Of a DNA stretch of 64,000 bases, positions 43,685 through 52,616 are shown one piece after another; positions within the stretch are counted from its first letter, which is position 1, and every line of letters starts with the position of its first letter. A program made the translations under genes and the position numbers. The stretch comes from Celeribacter sp. PS-C1 (GTDB lineage: Bacteria; Pseudomonadota; Alphaproteobacteria; Rhodobacterales; Rhodobacteraceae): positions 248,001 to 312,000 of the forward strand of contig NZ_JAHXRW010000002.1 of assembly GCF_019429625.1 (NCBI RefSeq). The letters run 5' to 3'. The notes below the pieces were generated by a model. That model worked only from the letters and a program-made list of their open reading frames with translations, was not told where the DNA came from and did no database searches.

Positions 43685-45631
43685 TTAGTCCAGAGTGGTG
43701 AGCAGGGGGGTTAGCGTATCGATCCCGCTCACCGCTTCTCGCAACAGTGCAGCTTCCGGGCCGGTGTGGCGGGCCTGAAGCCGCAAAAGGGTGGCGCGTG
43801 CGCGGGTCGGGTCTTCGCGAAGGTATGCCAACCGCATGAGCGCGGCACGGGCGGCGCGGCGATCGGATTCGGAGATGGCCATCTCATGCGCCGCCATTCT
43901 GTTGCTTTCGGCGTTCGCCTGCGCTTCGCGATGACACCACATGGCCGCATGGCCCAGGTTCAGCAGTGCCAAAGCTGCATCCTGCGCCTCTGTCTGCGCC
44001 CGAGCGGCACGCTCGGACAGGCGCACCAGCCGCAGGGTTCGGTGATAGAGCCGTGCCTGCCAATGGCTGCGCCCCTGCAGGGCTTTCGGATCAGCGGCCA
44101 GATCGCTCAGGTCGTGCAGCATCGTGGTCATCAGAGTGTCGAGGCGGCGTTTCAGGTTGGCCGGATAGACTGTCAGATAGGCCACCATCGCGGCCACGGG
44201 GGCGGCGATCACGGCAAGACCGGCGGCGACGGAGGTCTCGAAGGTACCGGTTAGCGGCCAATGCGGCTGCGACATCAACATGAGCACCATGTTGTAGTCA
44301 AAACTCATTGCAACGGTTTTGTTGTGGGCAACAAAAAGCGGCCCGATCAAGATGAAGGGCAGGGTGAAGAGGATCATCTGAGTCTCCGTCTCCGCCATGG
44401 GCCAAACCAGCCAGCGCAGGATCAAGGCGCCGATGACACCCGCAAGTTGGCCGCGAAACACGGATTTCATCATCTGCGCCGGGTTCTCGAAGGTCGAAAA
44501 CAGCGAGATCATCACCGACAGTCCCAAAAGCATGAATGCCCCGACCGACCAGCCGGTCACCAGCCAAAGTCCCCCGAACAACAGCAAAGCGCCGAGCGCC
44601 CGAAGCCCGGCCTCTCGCGCGCCGGTCCAGTCACGGTGCAACACGACAGAGAGCGGGGCGAATTTGGCGGGACTGGCGATGTTGTTCGGAAGCGTGCGTC
44701 GTGCGTGAGGATCGGCATGCCAATTGGCCAACGCCGCGCTCAGGGTGGTGAGCGTCTCGCGCAGACGTGGCGATAGGCCCGGGGTCTCGGCGGAGGCCTT
44801 GAGCGCGGCAAGGGTCTCGGACATGTCTTCGTCGGTGAGCGCGACGCTGGCTGCGGTCAGGTGGCTGCGGAAGCCTGCGGGCTGGCTGTCGCCATGTTTC
44901 CAGAGCAAAAGCGGGGTCGCGGCAATCAACAGCGTGCGCGTGGCACGGATGCTTTGGCGCGAGCGAATGGAGCCTGCGGCATGCGGGTCCAAGCCCTCTT
45001 CGATGGACGCCAGATCGGACAAGAGTTGGCGGCGTCGCGCGTGGGACGGCGTGGCGCTCGCAGACTCTGCAAGCATCTCGGTCAACAGTGCGCGGACCTT
45101 CTGGCGCAGCTCGCCCGTAGCGGCTTTGGGTGCAAACAGCGAGCCGATGAAGGTCGCGACAACGATGCCCGTCATTACGGTGGCCAGCCGGTCGGCGCCG
45201 AGACCGAGCACCTGATCCGGATGGGCGGCATCCAAAAGCGACACCATGGCGGCGGTGTAGCCCGCCAAAACTGTGCCGTAGGCGACGAATCCGCGCTGAA
45301 GGTTGCCGATGTAGGTACAGGCCCCCACCCAAAGCGCCAGCCCTATGACCAAAAGCGATGGGTGCAATTGCATGGACAAGACCAAGAGCACGCCCACGAT
45401 GGTGCCGCTGATGGAGCCCAAGCCCCGAAACAGACTTTTCTCCCAAAGCTGGCCACGAGTGGGCTGTGAGGCGGCCCAGACGGTCATGGCGGACCATTGC
45501 GGATGCTCCAAGCCAATCAGCCAAGCCAGCACAAAGGCGATACAGGCCGCGATGGCGGTGCGGGTGGCGAAGCGCAGGCGCGTGATGTCGAAACCGTGGT
45601 CCGCGAGACGGGAGAGGAATTGGGCCATCAT
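43685..45631 (-). CDS. FUSC family membrane protein (aromatic acid exporter-like)
   Basis: 648 residues from ATG 45631. Two sets of about five to six hydrophobic segments (ATRTAIAACIAFVLAWLIG... and GLRALGALLLFGGLWLVTGWSVGAFMLLGL...) are separated by cytoplasmic stretches, the FUSC/AaeB/YccC pattern. QWSAMTVWAASQPTRGQLWEKSLFRGLGS is the family N-terminal motif. These proteins are proposed inner-membrane components of efflux for hydroxylated aromatic acids or other organic acids. It overlaps marR by ATGA and is likely controlled by it. No HlyD-type adaptor gene follows. Confidence 0.88.
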   Translation of the reverse strand: MMAQFLSRLADHGFDITRLRFATRTAIAACIAFVLAWLIGLEHPQWSAMTVWAASQPTRGQLWEKSLFRGLGSISGTIVGVLLVLSMQLHPSLLVIGLALWVGACTYIGNLQRGFVAYGTVLAGYTAAMVSLLDAAHPDQVLGLGADRLATVMTGIVVATFIGSLFAPKAATGELRQKVRALLTEMLAESASATPSHARRRQLLSDLASIEEGLDPHAAGSIRSRQSIRATRTLLIAATPLLLWKHGDSQPAGFRSHLTAASVALTDEDMSETLAALKASAETPGLSPRLRETLTTLSAALANWHADPHARRTLPNNIASPAKFAPLSVVLHRDWTGAREAGLRALGALLLFGGLWLVTGWSVGAFMLLGLSVMISLFSTFENPAQMMKSVFRGQLAGVIGALILRWLVWPMAETETQMILFTLPFILIGPLFVAHNKTVAMSFDYNMVLMLMSQPHWPLTGTFETSVAAGLAVIAAPVAAMVAYLTVYPANLKRRLDTLMTTMLHDLSDLAADPKALQGRSHWQARLYHRTLRLVRLSERAARAQTEAQDAALALLNLGHAAMWCHREAQANAESNRMAAHEMAISESDRRAARAALMRLAYLREDPTRARATLLRLQARHTGPEAALLREAVSGIDTLTPLLTTLD

Positions 45632-46122
45632 GTGTCTGCTTTCAAAGTCTGGGTGAGGGCGCGCTCGACCGACATGTTTATTATGTCCATGGCGCGGAGC
45701 AGGGCGGCGACCTCCGTCTCGCTGAGTTCCGCCAAAAGCGTGTCTTCGACGGCGTTCAGATGGGTTTTGATCCGGGCAACCTCTGCGTGCCCCTCGGGCG
45801 TCAGATAGATCAAACGTGCCCGGCGATCCGTTGGCGCGACCCGGCGTTCGATGAACCCGCGCTCTGCGAGAATGTCCAAGAGGCGCACAAGGCTTGAGGT
45901 GTCGAGCGCCAGTTGATCCGCCAGTTCTGTCTGGCTGATCCCGTCGCCCGCATCGAGATGCACGAGGGGCGCCCATGTGGCGTCGGTGAGCCCGACCTTG
46001 GCCAGTTCCGAATGGATCACCTTGCGCCAGCGCCGTGAGAGCGTGACGAATTGAAATCCGAAGAGGGTTTTGGCGGGATCTGCGGGTGGCGCGGAGGGCG
46101 TTGTTTCTGTCATGATTTGCAT
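45628..46122 (-). CDS. MarR family transcriptional regulator
   Basis: 164 residues from ATG 46122; ATGs at 46131 and 46113 are alternatives. The winged helix is TWAPLVHLDAGDGISQTELADQLALDTSSLVRLLDILAERGFIERRVAPTDRRARLIYLTPEG, with the DxRxR wing of MarR. It likely represses itself and the downstream FUSC pump, released by an aromatic ligand. A 14-bp dyad overlapping the start region (46128-46141) is a candidate operator. Confidence 0.92.
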   Translation of the reverse strand: MQIMTETTPSAPPADPAKTLFGFQFVTLSRRWRKVIHSELAKVGLTDATWAPLVHLDAGDGISQTELADQLALDTSSLVRLLDILAERGFIERRVAPTDRRARLIYLTPEGHAEVARIKTHLNAVEDTLLAELSETEVAALLRAMDIINMSVERALTQTLKADT

Positions 46123-46127
46123 GTGCT

Positions 46128-46141
46128 TCAAAATGATTTGA
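46128..46141. promoter_or_regulatory. Candidate MarR operator TCAAAATGATTTGA
   Basis: 5-bp arms TCAAA/TTTGA around 4 bases, six bases upstream of the marR start; a second pair TTTGCA/TGCAAA brackets it. Typical position for an autorepressor. Confidence 0.5.
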
Positions 46142-46242
46142 ATTGCAAACTATCTACGCGCAATCCGGCTGTGCGCGCAATGCATGACGCCTTGAGTAAC
46201 GTAGGAGACAGATATGGCAGGGCATTGAGAGACAGGAACTAG

Positions 46243-46271
46243 AAACGCCGCGGAGGTGATCCGCGGCGTTT
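46243..46271 (-). terminator. Terminator after RTX-Hint gene
   Basis: Perfect 11-bp stem AAACGCCGCGG / CCGCGGCGTTT, 31 bases after the stop codon on the minus strand, followed by TCTAG rather than a long T run. Confidence 0.7.
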
Positions 46272-46301
46272 AAATGTTCAAGGCTGAGGCGGGAGGCCGT
46301 T

Positions 46302-49100
46302 CTAGGCCGCCAAATTAGGGATCAAAAGCCCGACTTCATGCGCCTTGAGGCATTTGCGGGCGGTGTCGCCATGATGCGTCGGCATGGAGCGCAATTCGGG
46401 AAAGAGAGAGAACAGTTCCTCGCGCGCACCATTTGCGACGCCCGTCAAAGAGAAATCAGAGACGTGGAAGCTTTCAGACGGCGCGCCTTCGGCAAAGATC
46501 ACCTCGTGGCGGTCGAACATCAGGTGATAATAGGTCACCATTCCCCCGCGAGCCTCACGGATCGTCGTGCCGTTGACCAGATGTTTGGCGGCGGCGAAGA
46601 CTTCGGAGGTGTCGAACAACATCTGCGACCGCCATGTGTTCAAAAGCATGCGGTGTTGAGGAGAGACGATCAAATCGCGGTCGTTGTTCAACGCGCCCGC
46701 TTTGATCTCGATGGGGGCAAAGCGCCCCACCGCCGGCACTTCGCGCGCCCCGACCCAGCGCAGCGGCTGCACGCCGTTGTCCATGGTCAGCACCAAGTCG
46801 CCCGGTTTCAGATCTTCGACGGCCCGCGCACCTGAGGGTGTGGCGATCCGGGTGCCTTTGCCGAAGCAGATGACCGTGTCGGGGTAGACGACTTCGATAT
46901 TGCTAAAGGTGATGACTGTGCCGTCCGCCAGCGTCAGTGAGCCGCTCTCGGGGTCGTTTTCGTCATAAATGATCGGGTTTGTGGTCCAGTCGTTGTCGAG
47001 ACCGGAGAGATCGAGCACGTCTGTGTCGCCATCGCCCGCATCTTCGGACCCGATGATGGTGATCGCATTGCCGTCCAGCAAAGAGGGGTCGATGATGATC
47101 GTATCATTGCCCGCACCGCCGATGATCGTATCGCCGCCGCCTGCATAAATAGTGTCGTTGCCGGCGCCTCCGTCAATGAAATCGGCGCCTGCATCGCCGG
47201 AGATGGTGTCATCGCCATCTTCGCCGTAAATCACGTCGTTGCCATCGCCACCAAGAATGGTGTCGTCGCCCGCGCCCGCATAGATCGTGTCGTTGCCCGC
47301 GCCGCCATCGAGATAGTCGTTAAAGTCGTTGGAGTTGGCGAGGTCAACGTCGTCGATCAAGTCATCGCCATCTCCGCCATAGACCGTATCGCCTTCGCCG
47401 GTTTCGGCGTTGCCTGAGCCGTAGAAAATCGTGTCATTGCCGGCACCGCCGAAGATGGTGTCCGCACCGGTGCCGCCTTCGATATAATCGTCGCCGGTGC
47501 CGCCATGAATTTCGTCGTTGCCGTCATCGCCGTAGAGTTCGTCGTTGCCGCCCGCGCCATCGAGATAGTCGTTGCCCGCACCGCCGTGAAAGATGTTGGT
47601 ATAGGCATTGGCACCGTCGGTGCTCTCGCCGTCAAACCCGATGAACGTGTCGTCGTAATCCGAGCCGATCAGCCCGTCGATGCCCGAGCCACTGTCGCCC
47701 TCGGCATCGCCGCCTGAGTATGTACCGGTGGAGAGGTCGACATTGACGCCTTCAGAGCTGTCGGAATAGTCGATGGTGTCTTGGCCTGAGCCGCCATCCA
47801 TGAAGTCGGCGCCTTCGCCCCCGATGAAGGTGTCGTCGCCTTCCTCGCCATACATCGTATCGTTGCCGACGCCACCGTCGATGACGTCATTGCCGGTGCC
47901 GCCAAAGACCACGTCGTCGCCGAGGCCTGCATCGATGGTGTCATCGCCTGCGCCAGATTCGATCGTGTCATCGTACTCGGTCTGGATCACATCGAAATTG
48001 ACGTCGGAAATATGGATCGCCTGTTGCTGCGTGCCATTGTTGCCGTAGTCGATGGTGATGCTGGAAACAGGGCCCGGAATGGTCACAAGGATGGCGCCAG
48101 AGGCATCGTCAGGGTTCACGAAGTTGGCGTCCACCGTGCCCGTTGCGGTGTTGCCGGAGACGCTGACCTCGCCCTCGGGCGTGATGGTCAGAGTGACGGT
48201 GTTGCCCTCGGCATCCACTGAGGTGATCGTGACGGTGTCGACAAATGCATAGACGTCCAGATCAGAGATGCGGAAGGTGACATTCTCCACCTCGCCCAGA
48301 ACATCGTTTTGGGTCGACGAAAAGTCGAGCGTGAGCGACGAGGTGTCACCCGTCGCGCCTGATCCCCAGAGGCGGAGCGAGCTGTTGTCAGAGAAATCAC
48401 CGTTCTCGGTGTAGATGATCTCGTTCGAGATTGTCGCGGTGTTGTTGGTGTTGGTTTCCGTGTAGCCGATGTCAACCTGAACGCCATTGATCACCGTCGA
48501 CATACCGCCCTCGATCGAGGTGTTGTCTGCCGCCAGATCGTCCCAGCTCAGTGTGCTCTCATGGGTGATGGTGCCATCCACCATTTCGCCCTGAGGATCG
48601 CCTGTGTAATTGGTGTCGATGGTGTCATCGCCATCCGTCCCGCTGACGATGCCATCGGGATAGGAAACGTAATCTGCATAGCTGAAGCTCGGCGCCGTGC
48701 CGCTCGACGAGCCGGGATTGCTGTTGTAGCTGACGATCTGATATTCGTGTCCGTCGATGAGCGGCTGTTCAGAGACGGTGTAATACCCGCTCGCATTGCC
48801 GCTTTCGACATCGAGCTGGATGACCTGAAAGGTTTCGCCTGTGGTCAGATCCGTGACCGTCCAGACCAGTTCTGCATCGACATCCGATCCAATCGAGGTA
48901 TTCCCGCCGATGGTGACATTTGCCGATGCGGTTTCTGTGTAGCTGCCACCTGCGCTGTCGTCGGTCAGAATGGTGTTGCTGTCGGTGACCGTCGCGGTCC
49001 CTGTCGGCGCGCCGCCGGTGTAGATAAAGGTTGCGCCTGCCGTCGTGCTGAACACGCCTGTGGGGTTAAAGTTATACACTTCCAAATCGTAAACGGGCAT
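46302..49100 (-). CDS. RTX calcium-binding repeat protein with C-terminal Hint domain
   Basis: 932 residues starting MPVYDLEVYNFNPTG, no classical signal peptide, as for type I secretion substrates. N-terminal 370 residues are beta-rich. RTX nonapeptides (GGxGxDxUx) occupy about residues 377-452 and 480-670, for example GGTGNDVIDGGVGNDTMYG. The Hint_2 domain begins near residue 741 at VICFGKGTRIATPSGARAVEDL and has VSPQHRMLLN. It is probably secreted, folds with calcium and might self-process at the Hint Cys. A divergent truncated relative lies upstream at 49589. No type I exporter genes are in the window. Confidence 0.9.
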   Translation of the reverse strand: MPVYDLEVYNFNPTGVFSTTAGATFIYTGGAPTGTATVTDSNTILTDDSAGGSYTETASANVTIGGNTSIGSDVDAELVWTVTDLTTGETFQVIQLDVESGNASGYYTVSEQPLIDGHEYQIVSYNSNPGSSSGTAPSFSYADYVSYPDGIVSGTDGDDTIDTNYTGDPQGEMVDGTITHESTLSWDDLAADNTSIEGGMSTVINGVQVDIGYTETNTNNTATISNEIIYTENGDFSDNSSLRLWGSGATGDTSSLTLDFSSTQNDVLGEVENVTFRISDLDVYAFVDTVTITSVDAEGNTVTLTITPEGEVSVSGNTATGTVDANFVNPDDASGAILVTIPGPVSSITIDYGNNGTQQQAIHISDVNFDVIQTEYDDTIESGAGDDTIDAGLGDDVVFGGTGNDVIDGGVGNDTMYGEEGDDTFIGGEGADFMDGGSGQDTIDYSDSSEGVNVDLSTGTYSGGDAEGDSGSGIDGLIGSDYDDTFIGFDGESTDGANAYTNIFHGGAGNDYLDGAGGNDELYGDDGNDEIHGGTGDDYIEGGTGADTIFGGAGNDTIFYGSGNAETGEGDTVYGGDGDDLIDDVDLANSNDFNDYLDGGAGNDTIYAGAGDDTILGGDGNDVIYGEDGDDTISGDAGADFIDGGAGNDTIYAGGGDTIIGGAGNDTIIIDPSLLDGNAITIIGSEDAGDGDTDVLDLSGLDNDWTTNPIIYDENDPESGSLTLADGTVITFSNIEVVYPDTVICFGKGTRIATPSGARAVEDLKPGDLVLTMDNGVQPLRWVGAREVPAVGRFAPIEIKAGALNNDRDLIVSPQHRMLLNTWRSQMLFDTSEVFAAAKHLVNGTTIREARGGMVTYYHLMFDRHEVIFAEGAPSESFHVSDFSLTGVANGAREELFSLFPELRSMPTHHGDTARKCLKAHEVGLLIPNLAA

Positions 49101-49588
49101 CTGCTCACTCGTCTTAATATTGCTGGCCCGATCCTTGCAGAGAACAGCTCTGTAAGGCCGGACGTCGTTCCTGGTTCAACCGAATTTGGCTCACCCACTG
49201 TCGCGCCTTTGCGGCGCGAATTGGGCGTGGCTGGGACAAACCTATGAAACCTTCATGGTCGGTTTGAGATCGTTTCTATTCGAGAAACGATGCCAGGCTC
49301 TTGCTGCAGGTGTGCTGCGACAAGGGCGCCGTGGCGGTCGGAGCGATAGTGCAGATTTAAAGCAAATTCTAGTCAAAAAATCATTCAACTTCAATATTTT
49401 GAAAGAATTTCCGGTTGGCGTCTTTTTCAAAGCCTTTGTCTCACTCCGAACCAACCTGCGGCTCAAATTGAGCGGTGCTGTTCGGTGATCAAGGCCCGTG
49501 CGGGCTTGGGAGCATCAGGGGAAGATCAGCGCGAATTTGCCTCAAAAAAGGGGGGGGCGGGAGACCGCAAATATTGGGGATTGTTTCC
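49101..49588. other. Divergent region between two RTX-type genes
   Basis: 488 bases without a credible gene. Contains a strong 9-bp inverted repeat at 49269-49291, an AT-rich block at 49356-49410 that is a likely promoter zone, a short GC dyad near 49491, and an A6-G8 tract at 49544-49557 located 32 bases before the ATG of the truncated gene. Confidence 0.6.
49269..49291. promoter_or_regulatory. Inverted repeat ATCGTTTCT-N5-AGAAACGAT
   Basis: 9-bp perfect arms, 5-base spacer, 169 bases upstream of the RTX-Hint start and about 300 upstream of the truncated divergent gene. Good operator geometry; binding protein unknown. Confidence 0.55.
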
Positions 49589-50038
49589 ATGCCGACGAAC
49601 ACGCTTCAAGGCTATGACGTCTATGATTTCTCGACCTCGACAGGCTCAATCTATGTCGGTCCCGGCGATACGATTGCGCTTGATCCGGCTCTCGTGCCCG
49701 GGGTTACCTATACGGTCACAGCAATCGACAATGTTAATGCGGGGTCTGGCACCGCGCCAGCCTATGCCGATATCGCCACCTCGCACTACGATCAGGATCA
49801 GGGTGTCTATTTCGATAGCGGCACCAAAGATGACGAGCTGACCACAGGGGCAGGAGATGATGTGATCGAGGCGGGCGCTGGCGCAGGTCGGGTTTGTGGT
49901 GCGTGCCGTGTATATGTGTCGCTTTGGGGGAGGGCGGCATTATGCACGCGCCTGATACGGCTGTGCGGCTCTACGGGCAAAGCACCTTGCCCTGTCTTCG
50001 CGGGGCTGAAACGCGTCGTTTGTCTCTCTTGTGGCTAG
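49589..50038 (+). pseudogene. Truncated RTX-type secreted protein
   Basis: The frame starts MPTNTLQGYDVYDFSTSTG and for about 96 residues looks like the N-terminal region of the RTX-Hint family: YTVTAIDNVNAGSGTAPAYADIATSHYDQDQG parallels the SSGTAPSFSYADY region of the neighbour, and it reaches the first RTX-like unit (DDELTTGAGDDVIEAGAGAG). Then the sequence changes abruptly near 49885 into Cys/Arg-rich residues unlike the family, ending at 50036-50038, four bases before the AEC transporter. The rest of the gene, including any Hint domain, seems lost through a deletion. Confidence 0.7.
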
Positions 50039-50042
50039 GTGC

Positions 50043-50981
50043 TTATGGCAAGATCGCGAGCCAGCACCAGATGGTGAGGATCGACCCCGCCGTGCCGATC
50101 AACACCGAAGACGCCGCCACGCGTTTCGCCACACCATACATATTGGCAAAGAGATAGGCGTTGATCCCCGGCGCCATGGCTGCCGTGATCGTGGCGGAGC
50201 GCAAGGACGGGGTCGGCAGGTCAAAGACGAAATGCCCAAGCCCGTAGGCAATCATCGGGTGCAGCACCAAGGAGGCAGTGACAGCCCAAAGAATGATCCG
50301 CATATCGCCCTCTGGCTTATAGCGCAAAAGCACGCCGCCCAGACCAAAGAGCGCCGCCGGGATCGCCGCACGGGTCATGAGGCCGACTGCATCCCAAACC
50401 GGCGCAGGCAGGGGGATCTGCGCCAGATTGACGGTCCAACCCGCCGCAATGCCCAGAATCAGAGGGTTGCGAAGCACTGAGCGCGCGATCTGCCGCATCA
50501 GGCCAAAGCCCGACAGGCCAAGCCCCCGCGTCCGCGCAATCTCCATCGCGGCTATGCCGATGCCATAGAGCAGCGGCGAATGGATCGATATGATCGCGAA
50601 ATTGCCGGCCAAGGCCGCTTCGCCATAGGCGCGTTCCGTGATCGGAATGCCCAAGAGGAGCGAGTTCGAAAACAACCCGATGAACCCGATCGCCACGGCA
50701 TCCGTCAAATCGCGTTTGAACAGGTAGCGCGCGCCCAGAAAACAGAACAGCCCGCTCGATAAAGCGCCTGCGTAGAATGAAATCAGGATCGGCGGGTGGA
50801 AATTTTGGCCCAAATCCATTTTTGCAATGCCGGAGAACAGCAACAGCGGCACGGCAAAATTCTGGGCAAATTTCATCACGCTGTCGATCAACTCATCGCT
50901 GACCCAGCCCTGACGACGCGCCAGATAGCCGTATCCGATCACCAAGAAGACGGGAAGGATGACGGTGATTAGGTCCTGCAT
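50043..50981 (-). CDS. AEC family (auxin efflux carrier-like) transporter
   Basis: 312 residues with about ten hydrophobic segments: VILPVFLVIGYGYLARRQGWVSDELIDSVMKFAQNFAVPLLLF at the start, GLFSNSLLLGIPITERAYG in the middle and ATITAAMAPGINAYLFANMYGVAKRVAASSVLIGTAGSI at the end. The fold repeats as two five-helix halves. Family members export organic acids or amino acid derivatives through the inner membrane; substrate unknown. It starts one base after the MBL gene stop, the last gene of the tmk-holB-tatD run. Confidence 0.88.
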   Translation of the reverse strand: MQDLITVILPVFLVIGYGYLARRQGWVSDELIDSVMKFAQNFAVPLLLFSGIAKMDLGQNFHPPILISFYAGALSSGLFCFLGARYLFKRDLTDAVAIGFIGLFSNSLLLGIPITERAYGEAALAGNFAIISIHSPLLYGIGIAAMEIARTRGLGLSGFGLMRQIARSVLRNPLILGIAAGWTVNLAQIPLPAPVWDAVGLMTRAAIPAALFGLGGVLLRYKPEGDMRIILWAVTASLVLHPMIAYGLGHFVFDLPTPSLRSATITAAMAPGINAYLFANMYGVAKRVAASSVLIGTAGSILTIWCWLAILP

Positions 50982-50982
50982 G

Positions 50983-51783
50983 TTAGAGCGCTCCTGTGAT
51001 CTCGATCACCATCCCGTCATGCGCGGGTGTGACGTGATCCGGGGTCTCCTCATCCACGGTCGCGTAATCGATGTCGATGTGCATATTGGTCAGCACGGCT
51101 TGTCGGGGGGCGGCACGCGCGATCCACTCCAGCGCCAGATCCAGATGCGCGTGAGAGGGATGTGGCATGTAGCGCAGCGCGTCGATCACGAAAGTGTCGA
51201 GCCCTTGCATCGCGTCCCATGTCTCCTCATGGATCGCCAAAACATCGGGAATATAAGCCAGATCGCCAATGCGGAAACCTTTCGCCTCAATCTGCCCATG
51301 GTTGACCGGCAATGGCGTGAGCGTCACCGGCCCACCGGGGCCATCAATCGTGATCGGCCCGCGAATGGCATGGAGGTCCAGAATGGGCGGGTAGTTCGAG
51401 CCCTCGGGCTGCACGAAGGCATAGCCAAACCGCGCGATCAGGTCGTTCTCCGTTTCGCTGTCGGCATAGACTTTCACGCGTTCGCGCATGTTGAACACAA
51501 TCTGGCGCAGGTCATCTAGGCCATGCATGTGATCGGCATGGGCATGGGTGAACACGACGCCATCGAGCCGTTCCACACCGGCGTCCAGCAATTGCTGGCG
51601 CATGTCCGGGCCGGTGTCGATCAGCACAGTCGTCGTCCCGTCCGGGCCGTCACGCTCAATGAGCGCCGAACAGCGCATCCGCCGGTTCTTTGGGTTTTCC
51701 GGATCGCAGGCGCCCCAATGGTTGCCGATCCGCGGCACGCCGCCCGATGAGCCGCAGCCCAATATGGTGAAGCGTACGCTCAT
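50983..51783 (-). CDS. MBL-fold metallo-hydrolase (PhnP/YcfH-neighbour type)
   Basis: 266 residues. FTILGCGSSGGVPRIGNHWGACDPENPKNRR is the start of PhnP-like proteins, and VVFTHAHADHMHGLDDLR carries the HxHxDH zinc motif; more ligands are in PVNHGQ and NMHIDIDY. PhnP hydrolyses cyclic ribose phosphates; this homolog, encoded with tatD rather than phn genes, probably has a nucleotide-related phosphodiesterase role that remains open. It overlaps tatD by ATGA. Confidence 0.88.
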   Translation of the reverse strand: MSVRFTILGCGSSGGVPRIGNHWGACDPENPKNRRMRCSALIERDGPDGTTTVLIDTGPDMRQQLLDAGVERLDGVVFTHAHADHMHGLDDLRQIVFNMRERVKVYADSETENDLIARFGYAFVQPEGSNYPPILDLHAIRGPITIDGPGGPVTLTPLPVNHGQIEAKGFRIGDLAYIPDVLAIHEETWDAMQGLDTFVIDALRYMPHPSHAHLDLALEWIARAAPRQAVLTNMHIDIDYATVDEETPDHVTPAHDGMVIEITGAL

Positions 51784-52568
51784 AGTTTGGCCTTTGCGAA
51801 CAGACGCTCGAAATTCGCCTCGGTCAGTGCCGCAAACTCGGGATAGTCCATCTCGAATGTCTCGGCGGCGCGCTGGGCGGTCTTTGCGGTGTAGGCCGGT
51901 TCGTTACGGCGCCCGCGATGCGGCGGCGGCGCAAGATAGGGGCTGTCGGTTTCCACGAGGATACGATCACGCGGCACGGCGCGGAAAATCTCGCGCAGCT
52001 CCTCAGAGCGCGGGAAGGCCGTGATGCCCGACATCGAAATGTAAAAGCCCCACTCCATCGCCGCCAGCGCGAACTCTTTCGAGGCGGTGAAGCAATGGAG
52101 CACGCAAGGATAGGCGCCTTTGCGATACTCCTCGCCCAAAATCTCCATCGCGTCGGCGTCGGCGTCGCGGGCATGGATGATGAGCGGTAGTTGCGTCTCA
52201 CGCGCCGCCTCTATGTGAATGCGCAGGCTCTCTTTCTGAATGTCGGCGCTCTCTGCGGTGTAATGGTAATCGAGGCCCGTCTCGCCAATGCCGACGAATT
52301 TCGGATGCTCGGCCAGAGCCACCAACTCATCCACCGTCGCCAAAGGTTCCTCGGCCGCCGACATCGGATGCGTGCCCGCCGCCCAGAACACCGGGTCGAA
52401 GCGTTCGGAGATGGCCTTGACCTGATCCACCAGACGCAGACGGGTGCAGATCGTCACCATGCGATGCACCCCGGCCTCCTGGGCGCGGGCGACAACCTCC
52501 GGCAATTCCTCGGAAAAATCCGGGAAGTCGAGGTGGCAATGGCTGTCTGTGATGAGGGGAAGGCTCAT
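51780..52568 (-). CDS. TatD family metal-dependent hydrolase
   Basis: 262 residues from ATG 52568 (MSLPLITDSHCHLDFPDF); the frame runs to 52616 but without a TatD-like start. Metal ligands: DSHCHLD at the N-terminus, GIGETGLDYHY, IHARDADAD, HCFTASKEFA and VETDSPYLAPPPHRGRRNEPAY. TatD proteins are TIM-barrel nucleases acting on DNA ends or stalled tRNA products. It lies between holB (48-base gap) and the MBL gene (overlap). Confidence 0.94.
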   Translation of the reverse strand: MSLPLITDSHCHLDFPDFSEELPEVVARAQEAGVHRMVTICTRLRLVDQVKAISERFDPVFWAAGTHPMSAAEEPLATVDELVALAEHPKFVGIGETGLDYHYTAESADIQKESLRIHIEAARETQLPLIIHARDADADAMEILGEEYRKGAYPCVLHCFTASKEFALAAMEWGFYISMSGITAFPRSEELREIFRAVPRDRILVETDSPYLAPPPHRGRRNEPAYTAKTAQRAAETFEMDYPEFAALTEANFERLFAKAKL

Positions 52569-52616
52569 TGGGTGGTGCTCTGTTCTGCTCTGGTCCCGCC
52601 CAAGATCGCCTTGCAA

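Noticed and set aside
47090-47970. Periodic repeats that resemble a tandem or CRISPR-like array
   Set aside because: Periodicity is 27 bases in frame and codes for RTX nonapeptides; no spacer/repeat structure and no cas genes.
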